In this document: one piece after another, positions 7,254 to 14,422 of the stretch
Layout: every line of letters begins with the position of its first letter
Numbering within the stretch: the stretch's first letter is position 1
DNA from: Acidobacteriaceae bacterium
GTDB lineage: Bacteria; Acidobacteriota; Terriglobia; Bryobacterales; Bryobacteraceae
Assembly (NCBI GenBank): GCA_019245255.1
Contig: JAFARV010000136.1
Coordinates: 1 to 14,504 of the forward strand
Direction: 5' to 3'
DNA length: 14,504 bases
The notes under the pieces: generated by a model
Databases searched by the model: none
What the model saw: only the letters and a program-made list of their open reading frames with translations
Told to the model about the DNA's origin: nothing
Translations under genes and position numbers: made by a program

Positions 7254-8138
7254 TTAACACTCCGCAGTCACTTCGATTTCACTACTAACCGCGGAGGCAG
7301 GGCGCAAGGCTGAGCATCGGGCCTCAAAGTCGGCCAGACGAGAACGAAACTCCGGGACGAGGTGCATCCGGCGTTCGAGCTCCTGTTCAGTTCGCTTCAC
7401 CAGATCCATATCGAGCCGATTGAATGCAGCGAGCTGACTGTATACTTTGCGCCCGCAAGCCTCCTTAACTTCGTATTCGCGATCAGCCAGCGAGGTCGTA
7501 AGGCCGCGCAGCACATTTTCCGGTAAATAGTGCAGTCGGATGCCCGGATAAAGAGGATTGAGGAAGTACTCAGCCGTTGCGAGACTTTCATCCATGCGGT
7601 GGACAACGCCCGGGAGCGTGCATTCCTGCATGACGCGAACAGCCACGCCAAGGTCCTCTTGATCTGGAGGATGAAGAAAGAAACCACGGCACGCGAGATA
7701 ACTCGTCTGAACGTTACACACGTAGTTTGGGTATTGCTCGATCATCTTGGAGAAGAACCCTGCCGGAGACTTTCGGTTTGCCAGCTGCCCTATCGCACCT
7801 TGATCTTCAGTCTTTTTGAAGAATGTATAAAGCGAATACAAGCGATCCAGCGGATGTCTCAAAAAACAACAGTAGGCGAAATGGAAACGTTCGTCCTTGA
7901 GGATCGGAAACCGCACATGATGGCTTGAGATGGCGCGGATATGCGGGTGCTCAACGATAAATGCCGCAAGCTCAGCGCTCGAGATCATCGAACCGGGATC
8001 AGAGCCGTGCAACTCCGCATATGCGCCATTGAACTCCCGGCGAAGGACCGCGCCAAGAGTGGTGCCGGCGTTTTTCATCATGTGGTAGTGCACCAGCACA
8101 TTGAAAGTTCGCCGGTCCTGAAGGATGAACGATTCCAT
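7254..8138 (-). CDS. Sulfotransferase family protein
   Basis: Predicted to move a sulfonate group from PAPS to a hydroxyl or amino acceptor such as a carbohydrate, lipid or small molecule. The 294-aa protein has a 5' PAPS-binding P-loop near the N-terminus (HYHMMKNAGTTLGA, 17-30, with Lys22) and the 3'-phosphate-binding segment CCFLRHPLDRLYSLYTF (90-106), the pattern of the Sulfotransfer_2/HS2ST-like group. His73/His74 in ISSHHVRFP could include the catalytic base seen in carbohydrate sulfotransferases. No signal peptide or membrane segment is present, so it is cytosolic. The C-terminal 45 residues are charged and likely helical. The ATG at 8138 fits the first beta-strand and P-loop, but no ribosome-binding site is visible. 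The pseudokinase gene lies 90 bp upstream on the same strand, so co-transcription is possible. No PAPS-synthesis genes or glycan cluster is nearby to suggest an acceptor. Confidence 0.85.
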   Translation of the reverse strand: MESFILQDRRTFNVLVHYHMMKNAGTTLGAVLRREFNGAYAELHGSDPGSMISSAELAAFIVEHPHIRAISSHHVRFPILKDERFHFAYCCFLRHPLDRLYSLYTFFKKTEDQGAIGQLANRKSPAGFFSKMIEQYPNYVCNVQTSYLACRGFFLHPPDQEDLGVAVRVMQECTLPGVVHRMDESLATAEYFLNPLYPGIRLHYLPENVLRGLTTSLADREYEVKEACGRKVYSQLAAFNRLDMDLVKRTEQELERRMHLVPEFRSRLADFEARCSALRPASAVSSEIEVTAEC

Positions 8139-8228
8139 AGCTTACCGAAGCAGAGTTCTGGAACGCCGCAATCAGCAAAGGCGACAGCGCGGCTCGACAA
8201 GTTACAGACGGGAGAAAAGAGTGATGGT

Positions 8229-9749
8229 TTACCAGGTGAAGCCTTCGGCCTGGATTGCGTCGGCTTGTACCTGGACACCTTCGACATGCCGCCTCGAGCC
8301 GTAGAGCAGGGTGACCTCGTGACGTCCCGGCGCGAGGCGCAAAGAAGCAGGCGTTACCCCGTAATTGCGGCCGTCGACAAGAATCGTCGAACCGCTGGGA
8401 ACCGAAGTCACCACTAAGGTTCCAGTCTGTTTCGTCATTTGGACGAAAACGGAATCGTCGTGCGGCAGGTTGAAAATGCGCTGGGCGCCGGAGTAGCCCT
8501 CCATCTGGGCGCTAAGCGTATGCCTTCCCGTTGGCAAAGACAGCGTGCACGGCGTGGTGCATGTCTTTCCCGAGTTACCGTCGAGCGTAATCTTCGCGCC
8601 TGGCGGGTCAGTGAGCAGCTCGACACTCGACGTTACGGGTTCATCTGTGCTTTGGCCCAAGTCGCTGGAGGCAACTGACCGGGCTGACCGAGACGAGGCT
8701 TGCAGTCGCGGAGGTGTTCTGCCCTCGGCAAGCGGTTTGACGGGCGCAGCTGGATTGTTCTTTACGGGCGCAGACATATCGGGCGGCGGCGGAGTCATCG
8801 GAGCGCCATTTGTCTCGGCAACCTGCACGGGCAGCTCAGGCCTTCGAAAATAGCTTAAAAACAGAATCGCACCGACAAGTAAACCTGTAAGTGCGGCAAT
8901 AATCAGCCACTTTCGTCCGCCTTGCTCCTCCGGCAACGGACGCGTTGGCTCCGTGTCTGCCTCTTCTTCGTCGCGGTAAAACCTGGGACGACGCGCAGCA
9001 GGCAGATCGTAGCTAGGGAGGGGTGCAGACTGCGGTTCCGCCAACCCCACGGGCGTCGCCTCCGAAGCGGAGCTGCCCGGAGTGGCAATCCCGCCAGATG
9101 GGGCCGCGACTGCTGCCGCACGCGCGACCGGAACCGGCACCGCCCATCCCTCGCAGTCCTCGAGTGCGGCCGACAACGCCTCAACAAACGCGGTAGACGT
9201 TGAGAACCTGTGCTGGCGATCTTTTGAGAGCGCACGCGACAAGGCCTTGGCCACCGCGCGGTTCAGGGATGGGTCGACATCTTGCGCCGATGGCGGGTCC
9301 TCACTACAGATCTGATAAAACAGCTGCGACACGGATCTGGCATCAAAGGCCTTCCGTCCACAAATAAGCTCATATGTTATGGCAGCAAGTGAAAACTGGT
9401 CGGAGCGGCCATCCGGGTCAATGCCGAGTATTCGCTCCGGCGACATATATCTAGCCGCTTCCGGCACGTCCTTTCGAGTCGCAAGCTCGGCATCCTGCGC
9501 CCATGAAATCCCGGCAGCTTTTATGGAAACGTGAAGCTGTGCGGAATCAGCTATGTCGCTTGTAAGCACAATGCTGCGAGGAGACAGATTGCCGTGCACT
9601 CTGCCATCGTGGTGTTGCTTGTCGAGTTCGGATGCGATCTGCTGCACAACGGCGAGCCGTACCGGCTTCAATAGCCGGGTTTCCGAGGACAAAAGCTGTT
9701 CGAGAGAGGTTTCTTTCATGCGCTTCGACGGCCGGTTCCGTTGACTCAA
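8229..9749 (-). CDS. Membrane pseudokinase (C-lobe only) with two PEGA domains
   Basis: A Ser/Thr-kinase-like protein that should not phosphorylate. From the TTG start at 9749 it is 506 aa; ATG at 9719 (residue 11) is a likely alternative start. The kinase part (about 15-198) begins at the alphaC/alphaE region. There is no glycine-rich loop and no VAIK lysine, and only 115 bp precede the gene, too little to hide an N-lobe. HRD is replaced by HGN (52-54, in VHGNLSPRSIVL) and DFG by AAG (78-80). The C-lobe scaffold is kept: YMSPERILG (101-109), GRSDQFSLAAITYELICGRKAF (114-135) and HRF (180-182). A Pro/Ala-rich linker (200-278) leads to one TM helix (281-300), another Pro-rich stretch, then PEGA repeats at about 375-437 (DPPGAKITLDG) and 443-498 (VPSGSTILVDG). 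The kinase-like part would be cytosolic and PEGA domains periplasmic. A scaffold or sensor role is inferred. Confidence 0.85.
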   Translation of the reverse strand: MSQRNRPSKRMKETSLEQLLSSETRLLKPVRLAVVQQIASELDKQHHDGRVHGNLSPRSIVLTSDIADSAQLHVSIKAAGISWAQDAELATRKDVPEAARYMSPERILGIDPDGRSDQFSLAAITYELICGRKAFDARSVSQLFYQICSEDPPSAQDVDPSLNRAVAKALSRALSKDRQHRFSTSTAFVEALSAALEDCEGWAVPVPVARAAAVAAPSGGIATPGSSASEATPVGLAEPQSAPLPSYDLPAARRPRFYRDEEEADTEPTRPLPEEQGGRKWLIIAALTGLLVGAILFLSYFRRPELPVQVAETNGAPMTPPPPDMSAPVKNNPAAPVKPLAEGRTPPRLQASSRSARSVASSDLGQSTDEPVTSSVELLTDPPGAKITLDGNSGKTCTTPCTLSLPTGRHTLSAQMEGYSGAQRIFNLPHDDSVFVQMTKQTGTLVVTSVPSGSTILVDGRNYGVTPASLRLAPGRHEVTLLYGSRRHVEGVQVQADAIQAEGFTW

Positions 9750-9764
9750 CTGCGAGTGTTGAGT
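9744..9764. repeat. 21-bp inverted repeat at the pseudokinase start
   Basis: A perfect 7-bp inverted repeat, ACTCAAC (9744-9750) and GTTGAGT (9758-9764), is separated by 7 nt. The candidate TTG start of the pseudokinase gene (9747-9749, minus) lies inside it; if the ATG at 9719 is used, the repeat lies wholly in the 5' leader, 24 nt upstream. A TATAGT hexamer on the minus strand (9778-9773) would place the transcript start right at the repeat, so it could be an operator or a 5' hairpin. Confidence 0.4.
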
Positions 9765-9772
9765 TGCCTACT

Positions 9773-9778
9773 ACTATA
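9773..9778 (-). promoter_or_regulatory. Possible -10 element of the pseudokinase gene
   Basis: On the minus strand TATAGT (5 of 6 to TATAAT) lies in the 115-bp divergent gap to guaB. No clear -35 is seen at 16-18 bp. Its predicted start point falls beside the inverted repeat at 9744-9764. Confidence 0.3.
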
Positions 9779-9840
9779 GACGCGCCAAATGCCCATGTGC
9801 GTATGCAACTTTACGCCCGGCAGGCCATCGTCAAAGCCCC

Positions 9841-9849
9841 TGTTAGGAT
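9841..9849 (+). promoter_or_regulatory. Possible extended -10 element of guaB
   Basis: TGTTAGGAT has the TGn extension followed by TAGGAT (4 of 6 to TATAAT), 15 nt before the guaB ATG, predicting a leader of only about 8-9 nt. The AGGAT inside it could instead serve as a poorly spaced ribosome-binding site. No -35 is evident. Confidence 0.25.
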
Positions 9850-9864
9850 GAACTTAATCCCGCG

Positions 9865-11337
9865 ATGATTCCTGAAGTCATGCCAGAAGGCCTTACCTTC
9901 GATGATGTACTTCTGCAGCCCGCATACAGCAACGTGATTCCGTCGGAGGTGGAAACAACTACCCGTCTGACCGGAACCATTGAGCTGCGGATACCAATCG
10001 TCAGTGCCGCCATGGACACTGTGACGGAGTCGCACATGGCGATCGCGCTCGCTCAGCAGGGCGGCATTGGGATGATCCACAGGAATATGCCCATAGAGCG
10101 CCAGGCCGAGCAGGTGGACCGGGTAAAACGAAGCGAAAGCGGCATGATTGTCGACCCTGTGACGATTGAGCCGGAGCGAAAAATCTCCGAAGCGCTCGAT
10201 CTGATGAGCCGCTACCGCATCTCAGGCGTGCCTGTCACGAAAAACAGCCGGCTTGTGGGTATCCTTACGAATCGTGATCTGCGTTTCGAGACTCGCTATG
10301 ATCTGCCTATCTCCGAGGTGATGACCAAGGAGAATCTCATCACCGTACCTGTGGGAACAACGCTCGAAGACGCGCAGCGCATCCTGCACCAGCACCGCGT
10401 GGAGAAGCTGCTGGTTGTGGATGAGAACTATGCGCTAAAGGGCCTGATCACGGTTAAGGATATTCAGAAGAAACTGAAATACCCAAACGCCGCAAAGGAC
10501 GCACAGGGGCGGCTGCGCGTTGGTGCGGCAGTAGGGTCCTCGGGTGACTTTGTTGAGCGCGCGCAAGAGCTCGTTCGGAAGAAAGTCGACGCGGTCGCCG
10601 TGGATTCCGCGCACGCCCACAATCAGCGAGTTCTCGATGCAGTGAAGACGCTGAAGCGGGTTCTTCCGAATGTAGCGGTGGTCGCCGGCAACGTTGCAAC
10701 CTACGAAGCAGCACGCGATTTGATCGCACAAGGAGCTGACGGCGTAAAAGTCGGCATCGGTCCCGGCTCGATCTGCACTACCCGGGTAGTTAGCGGAGCT
10801 GGCGTTCCTCAAATCACCGCTATAGCAGAGTGCGCAAAGGCCGCACGTGAAGCGCGCGTGCCGCTCATCGCGGATGGCGGAATCAAGTATTCCGGTGACA
10901 TCACCAAGGCGATCGCTGCCGGCGCGGACGCGGTGATGATCGGCAGTCTCTTCGCGGGCACCGAAGAGAGCCCTGGTGAAACGATCCTCTATCAGGGGCG
11001 CACCTTCAAGAGCTATCGCGGAATGGGATCGATGGGCGCAATGACCAACGGCGGCGGCGGAGCCGAGCGCTACTCGCAAGCCAATGCCGCTACCGAGGGC
11101 GGCAAGCTGGTTCCCGAGGGCATTGAGGGCCGAGTGCCGTATAAAGGAATGCTCGCTGAACTTACGTACCAGCTGGTCGGCGGCTTGCGCGCCGGAATGG
11201 GTTATTGTGGCTGCCGCACTATCACAGACCTCCAGCAACAGGCAAGATTCCTCCGTGTGACTATGGCCGGTCTTCGTGAAGGCCACGTCCACGACGTCAT
11301 CATCACGAAGGAAGCGCCGAACTACAGAGTCGAATAA
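9865..11337 (+). CDS. guaB: Inosine-5'-monophosphate dehydrogenase
   Basis: Oxidises IMP to XMP with NAD+, the committed step of guanine nucleotide synthesis in the cytosol. The 490 aa match full-length bacterial IMPDH. The barrel starts at GLTFDDVLLQPAYS (9-22) and VSAAMDTVTE (46-55). Two CBS regulatory modules are inserted at about 95-205 (DPVTIEPERKISEALDLM; SEVMTKENLITVPVGTTLEDA). The active-site loop GIGPGSICTTR holds the catalytic Cys304. IADGGIKYSGD (335-345), SYRGMGSMGAM (383-393) and the mobile flap EGIEGRVPYKG (418-428) are all intact. The segment usually read as D-T/S-A/S-H-G-H-S is DSAHAHN (247-253) here, a mild variant near the NAD site. It is divergent from the pseudokinase gene and followed 71 bp later by the GH115 gene on the same strand. 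No guaA is present in the window. Confidence 0.97.
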   Translation: MIPEVMPEGLTFDDVLLQPAYSNVIPSEVETTTRLTGTIELRIPIVSAAMDTVTESHMAIALAQQGGIGMIHRNMPIERQAEQVDRVKRSESGMIVDPVTIEPERKISEALDLMSRYRISGVPVTKNSRLVGILTNRDLRFETRYDLPISEVMTKENLITVPVGTTLEDAQRILHQHRVEKLLVVDENYALKGLITVKDIQKKLKYPNAAKDAQGRLRVGAAVGSSGDFVERAQELVRKKVDAVAVDSAHAHNQRVLDAVKTLKRVLPNVAVVAGNVATYEAARDLIAQGADGVKVGIGPGSICTTRVVSGAGVPQITAIAECAKAAREARVPLIADGGIKYSGDITKAIAAGADAVMIGSLFAGTEESPGETILYQGRTFKSYRGMGSMGAMTNGGGGAERYSQANAATEGGKLVPEGIEGRVPYKGMLAELTYQLVGGLRAGMGYCGCRTITDLQQQARFLRVTMAGLREGHVHDVIITKEAPNYRVE

Positions 11338-11393
11338 ACGCTCGCCGCACGGACAGCGGTTCCCGCCAGGCTGGAATCCGATCCCAAGCCGCA

Positions 11394-11411
11394 CATACAA
11401 TCATTTGTATG
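11394..11411. promoter_or_regulatory. Palindrome with -10-like box covering the GH115 start codon
   Basis: CATACAA (11394-11400) and TTGTATG (11405-11411) form a perfect 7-bp inverted repeat around TCAT, and the ATG start (11409-11411) is the last 3 nt of the right arm. The left arm contains TACAAT (11397-11402, 5 of 6 to the -10 consensus), ending 6 nt before the ATG. This fits a leaderless promoter overlapped by an operator. No convincing -35 is visible. Confidence 0.4.
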
Positions 11412-13562
11412 AGGCGACAACAAATCCGCCTGATCGCAGCTGTTCTGTGGTTCGTTGGCGGATTGAACTACGGATTGGGCCGACCCATGCGACTCGACGC
11501 GCAGACCACCATCGTGATGAGTTCGGAGGAGCCGGAGCCCGTGCAACATGCGGCGGAAGACCTGGCCACCGATATGGCAGCGGTCTTTGGCAAGCGGCCG
11601 CCAATTGTCTCGACATTGAACGATGCAGGCGAGACGGCCATCATTATCGGTGAGCAGCCGAAGCTGCCGGAAGAACTGAAGATTCGCGGTGTAAGCGGGC
11701 CCGAAAGCTTCGTCATTGCATCTCGAACGCTAAATAGCGCCGGCCGGTCACGCGTAGCCGTCATCCTGGCGGGCCCTGACGTTCGCGGCACGATGTACGC
11801 CGTCTACGAGTTCTCGCGAAAGCGTCTAGGCGTCGATCCAATGTACTTCTGGACCGATAATGAGCCGCCGCACCGAACTTCGCTTCAGATTCCCGAGTCG
11901 CTCGATGACGAATATCCTGCCCCCGTCTTTCAATATCGTGGCTTCTTTATCAATGATGAGGACCTTCTGACGGGATGGGCACCCGGCGAGCAGAAGGACC
12001 GGACTGGCATCTCGCTTGAAGTGTGGAACAAGATCTGCGAAACGTCATTGCGGCTAAAAGCCAACATGATCGCACCCGGGACGTGGATCTTCCCGAACGA
12101 TCCGCAGGTCCAACTCGCCGCCAAACGCGGGCTGATCGTGACCCAACATCATGCGATTCCACTTGGGCTGAATGTGGCGCGCTGGCCCAAGGACGTGCCC
12201 TACAACTACACGAGCAATCCAGGAATCCTCGAGCAGGCGTGGCGAAATGCCGTGCGAGAGTATGTGCCCGGCCAAGAGGTGTTATGGTCGGTTGGGCTGC
12301 GCGGCCTGTCCGATGTTAGCTATGCCTCGATGGATCCCGCCGTCCGCGAGGACAATGCCGGGTTGGGTCGCTTGATCAGCAAGGCAATTGCAACTCAGAT
12401 TCAAATTGTTCAGTCCGCTCGCCCCGATGCGCGGTTCGTGACGAATCTATGGCAGGAAGGGGCGCGGCTCAGACAACAGGGTCAGCTCACCATTCCGGAA
12501 GAGGTACACACGGTGTGGGCCGATGACGGTTATGGCTATCTTCAGGATCACGGCGAAGTAACCGCGGGACAGGGTGCCTACGATCACATCGCGATGATGA
12601 ATGGGCGTGCTAACCAGCTTAGTGAAATGGTACCCATTGAACGCAGTTTCTCCGAGATGGGTCGCTATATCAAGGCTCGGGCGACCTACTATTTCCTGGT
12701 AAATACCAGCGATATTCGCCCGGTCACGATGTCGACTCGCGCCGTGATGGATGTGGCATGGAAGGGATTGCCGACGACCAATGATCCTGTCGACGAGTTC
12801 TATCACGAATGGTCGGTCGAGGAATTTGGAGAAAGGGCAGCAGCTCCGCTCAGTGAACTCTATAAGCAATACTTCCAGGCTCCAGCTCATCTCGGTGATC
12901 CCATTCACGAGTACGGTGATCAGCTTTATCACACCGAGGCCCGGCAGATGCTACTCAGTTACATGACGGACGCGCCGTTATACTCAATCCCGGGCCAGGC
13001 ACCCAAATGGGAGGCGCCGCGTATTCTATTGCCTGGTGCTTCGTCCTATCGTCCCACCGGAAAGGAGTGGCTGCGTGAGGCAATCCCAAGAGAAATCGAT
13101 CAATGCAGGACTGCGCAGCCGCGCTGGGACACTCTATGGAAGAAGGCCACAGCAATTGAAGCGCTCGTGCCTCCGGCGCGGCGGCCTTTCTACCACGCTC
13201 AGGTTCTCGCCATGGTGAGAATCAATCAGGAAAGCAATCGAATTTTGTACTTAGTGGCCAAGGCCATTCAGGACGCGCAAAGCAATCAAGTCAGCCAGGC
13301 ACACGCAGACTTAGGTCAGGCGCTAAGAAGCTTCGATGAAATCGATCAGGTAGAAAGCGCCGCCGAATATGGGAAATGGAAAAACTGGTACCGCGGCGAT
13401 TGGCTCACGGGAATTTACAGGACCCGGCAATTGGTTGACGTTATGAACAAGTTCCTTGACAATCCCGAAACACACCTCGCTCCACCACTGCTATGGGATG
13501 GTTGGGAGGCTTACTATCACATCATGCATTACGAAGCCGATCGTTCCGTTGACATTCAGTGA
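11409..13562 (+). CDS. Secreted GH115-like alpha-glucuronidase
   Basis: Resembles glycoside hydrolase family 115, whose members remove (4-O-methyl-)glucuronic acid side chains from xylan. The N-terminus MRRQQIRLIAAVLWFVGGLNYGLG is a signal-peptide-like basic plus hydrophobic segment, so export is likely. Residues 33-165 form the GH67/GH115-type N-terminal alpha/beta domain (ending VRGTMYAVYEFSRKRLGVDP, 125-144). The barrel carries FQYRGFFINDEDLLTGW (174-190), LRLKANMIAPGTW (214-226), WSVGLRGLSD (293-302), HTVWADDGYGYL (367-378) and YYFLVNTSDIRPVTMST (427-443), all in the order expected for GH115. Several acidic residues stand in these motifs (Asp182/Glu183, Glu350, Asp372/Asp373), but catalytic ones cannot be assigned safely. 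At 717 aa it lacks the extra C-terminal domain that makes typical members about 850-1000 aa. Substrate is inferred from family. The start codon sits inside a palindrome and no ribosome-binding site is seen. Confidence 0.8.
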   Translation: MRRQQIRLIAAVLWFVGGLNYGLGRPMRLDAQTTIVMSSEEPEPVQHAAEDLATDMAAVFGKRPPIVSTLNDAGETAIIIGEQPKLPEELKIRGVSGPESFVIASRTLNSAGRSRVAVILAGPDVRGTMYAVYEFSRKRLGVDPMYFWTDNEPPHRTSLQIPESLDDEYPAPVFQYRGFFINDEDLLTGWAPGEQKDRTGISLEVWNKICETSLRLKANMIAPGTWIFPNDPQVQLAAKRGLIVTQHHAIPLGLNVARWPKDVPYNYTSNPGILEQAWRNAVREYVPGQEVLWSVGLRGLSDVSYASMDPAVREDNAGLGRLISKAIATQIQIVQSARPDARFVTNLWQEGARLRQQGQLTIPEEVHTVWADDGYGYLQDHGEVTAGQGAYDHIAMMNGRANQLSEMVPIERSFSEMGRYIKARATYYFLVNTSDIRPVTMSTRAVMDVAWKGLPTTNDPVDEFYHEWSVEEFGERAAAPLSELYKQYFQAPAHLGDPIHEYGDQLYHTEARQMLLSYMTDAPLYSIPGQAPKWEAPRILLPGASSYRPTGKEWLREAIPREIDQCRTAQPRWDTLWKKATAIEALVPPARRPFYHAQVLAMVRINQESNRILYLVAKAIQDAQSNQVSQAHADLGQALRSFDEIDQVESAAEYGKWKNWYRGDWLTGIYRTRQLVDVMNKFLDNPETHLAPPLLWDGWEAYYHIMHYEADRSVDIQ

Positions 13563-13628
13563 GATCCCGCGAGAGAGACAGCCGCTCAAGGCCGCCCGCG
13601 GAGCACGCCCTTGCAAACCGGAACGCGC

Positions 13629-14147
13629 TCACGCCCGCTTCTTGGTGAGGTAAGTGTAGAAGCCAAGATCCTTGTCTGCCAGCATCTTCGTTATATACAA
13701 AATCTGACCGTAATGCATCGCGAAGTGCTCGGTGACGTGATATACAGCATCAAGACCCGATACCTCCTTGCTCGTCTGGATACTCCGTTTTTTCAGTAGA
13801 TCGGTCGCGGTTAATCCGGATAGCGTCATATCCACAGCCCCGATCGTCGCTTCCAGTCTGGCGCGCAAGTCAGAAACCGGAATCGGCCCGCGCTCCTCAA
13901 ATTCCGAATCGCGGTCCCGCACGTCCTTCTCTCCGCCGAGCCCTGAAAGGATCCATTGCCGCAGGTTACCGTTTAGGTGCAGCAGGAGATTGCCGACACT
14001 GTTGCTCGATTCGTTCGGACGCCACCAGACTTGCTCGTCAGTGAGGGATTCCAGGCAAGCACAAATGCGCGGCCAGAATTGCCCAACCACCGTTTTTCTC
14101 GAGATTGACAGAAAGCTTCGGGTGAGTTCTTCCGCGACGTTATCCAC
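13629..14147 (-). CDS. DinB-like / DUF1572 family protein
   Basis: A 172-aa four-helix-bundle protein of the DinB/YfiT-like superfamily, closest by pattern to DUF1572. These are putative metal-binding proteins, some being thiol-dependent transferases; this branch has no established function. Signatures seen are FLSISRKT near the N-terminus, PRICACLESLTDEQVWWRPNE (26-46), SNSVGNLLLHLNGNLRQWI (48-66), DRDSEFEERG (78-87) and the C-terminal HVTEHFAMHYGQI (137-149). The metal triad is likely His57, His141 and His145, all present. No signal peptide or membrane segment is seen, so it is cytosolic. The start is GTG at 14147; no ribosome-binding site is visible. TACAAT lies 8 nt upstream, suggesting a very short leader. 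It is convergent with the GH115 gene, with 66 bp between their ends and no obvious terminator hairpin plus T-run there. Confidence 0.87.
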   Translation of the reverse strand: MDNVAEELTRSFLSISRKTVVGQFWPRICACLESLTDEQVWWRPNESSNSVGNLLLHLNGNLRQWILSGLGGEKDVRDRDSEFEERGPIPVSDLRARLEATIGAVDMTLSGLTATDLLKKRSIQTSKEVSGLDAVYHVTEHFAMHYGQILYITKMLADKDLGFYTYLTKKRA

Positions 14148-14155
14148 GGTCTACG

Positions 14156-14161
14156 ATTGTA
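14156..14161 (-). promoter_or_regulatory. -10-like element before the DinB-like gene
   Basis: On the minus strand TACAAT (5 of 6 to TATAAT) ends 8 nt before the GTG start at 14147, so the transcript leader would be at most a few nucleotides. No -35 match is seen at 16-18 bp. Confidence 0.3.
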
Positions 14162-14376
14162 ACGGGTCTCACCAGCGCCCTAGGCGTTTTAGAACCCAAG
14201 CTGGTACCAACAGATGACAATTGGTTGACAAAGTTCTTTCGCGGCTGCATCCAACGTGCGGTGGGGTGATCCGAGTGCATGGCGAACCAGGCCCGTAAGA
14301 GAAGCAACCCCCAAAAAAATCATGGAATAGGCCGTCCCGGAGAACGGCGAGAAAGCAATGGTTAGTACCAATCGTG

Positions 14377-14395
14377 TTTAGGTTTGTTTCCTAAA
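14377..14395. promoter_or_regulatory. Operator-like palindrome TTTAGG-N7-CCTAAA
   Basis: TTTAGG (14377-14382) and CCTAAA (14390-14395) form a perfect 6-bp inverted repeat around TTTGTTT. It lies 5 bp before a TAAGAT hexamer and 27 bp before a candidate GTG start, a position suited to a repressor site. The half-sites recall the TTAGG/CCTAA arms of DtxR/IdeR-type boxes, but the spacing is 2 bp shorter than in those, so no regulator is assigned. Confidence 0.35.
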
Positions 14396-14422
14396 TCGCG
14401 TAAGATCAGCTACATTCAAGCT

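Larger units (their letters stand above)
14148..14422. other. Intergenic stretch with no supported gene
   Basis: No convincing coding region is seen in this stretch on either strand. A short TTG-initiated minus-strand frame (14371-14189) has no recognisable motif. The stretch contains TTGACA (14225-14230, plus) without a matching -10, a C5A7 run near 14311, the inverted repeat at 14377-14395, and -10-like hexamers TAAGAT (14401-14406) and TACATT (14411-14416) that may serve a plus-strand gene starting near 14423. Confidence 0.5.

Noticed and set aside
10435..11400. 321-codon minus-strand frame opposite guaB
   Set aside because: It is antisense to a fully conserved IMPDH and has no domain signature; it is a shadow frame.
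4781..13562. MFS carrier, GH115 enzyme and sulfotransferase as one polysaccharide utilisation locus
   Set aside because: The genes are on different strands, interrupted by guaB and a pseudokinase gene, with no SusC/D, regulator or other glycoside hydrolases. Shared function is not supported beyond a family-level guess.
13563..13628. Bidirectional terminator between the convergent GH115 and DinB-like genes
   Set aside because: The GC-rich stretch gives only imperfect pairing and lacks flanking A/T runs.
14225..14254. TTGACA as a promoter -35 in the terminal intergenic stretch
   Set aside because: No TATAAT-like hexamer occurs 16-18 bp downstream.
14189..14371. 60-codon minus-strand frame with a hydrophobic N-terminal half
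   Set aside because: The TTG start, lack of a ribosome-binding site, and absence of a recognisable motif or continuation make it too weak to call a small membrane protein.
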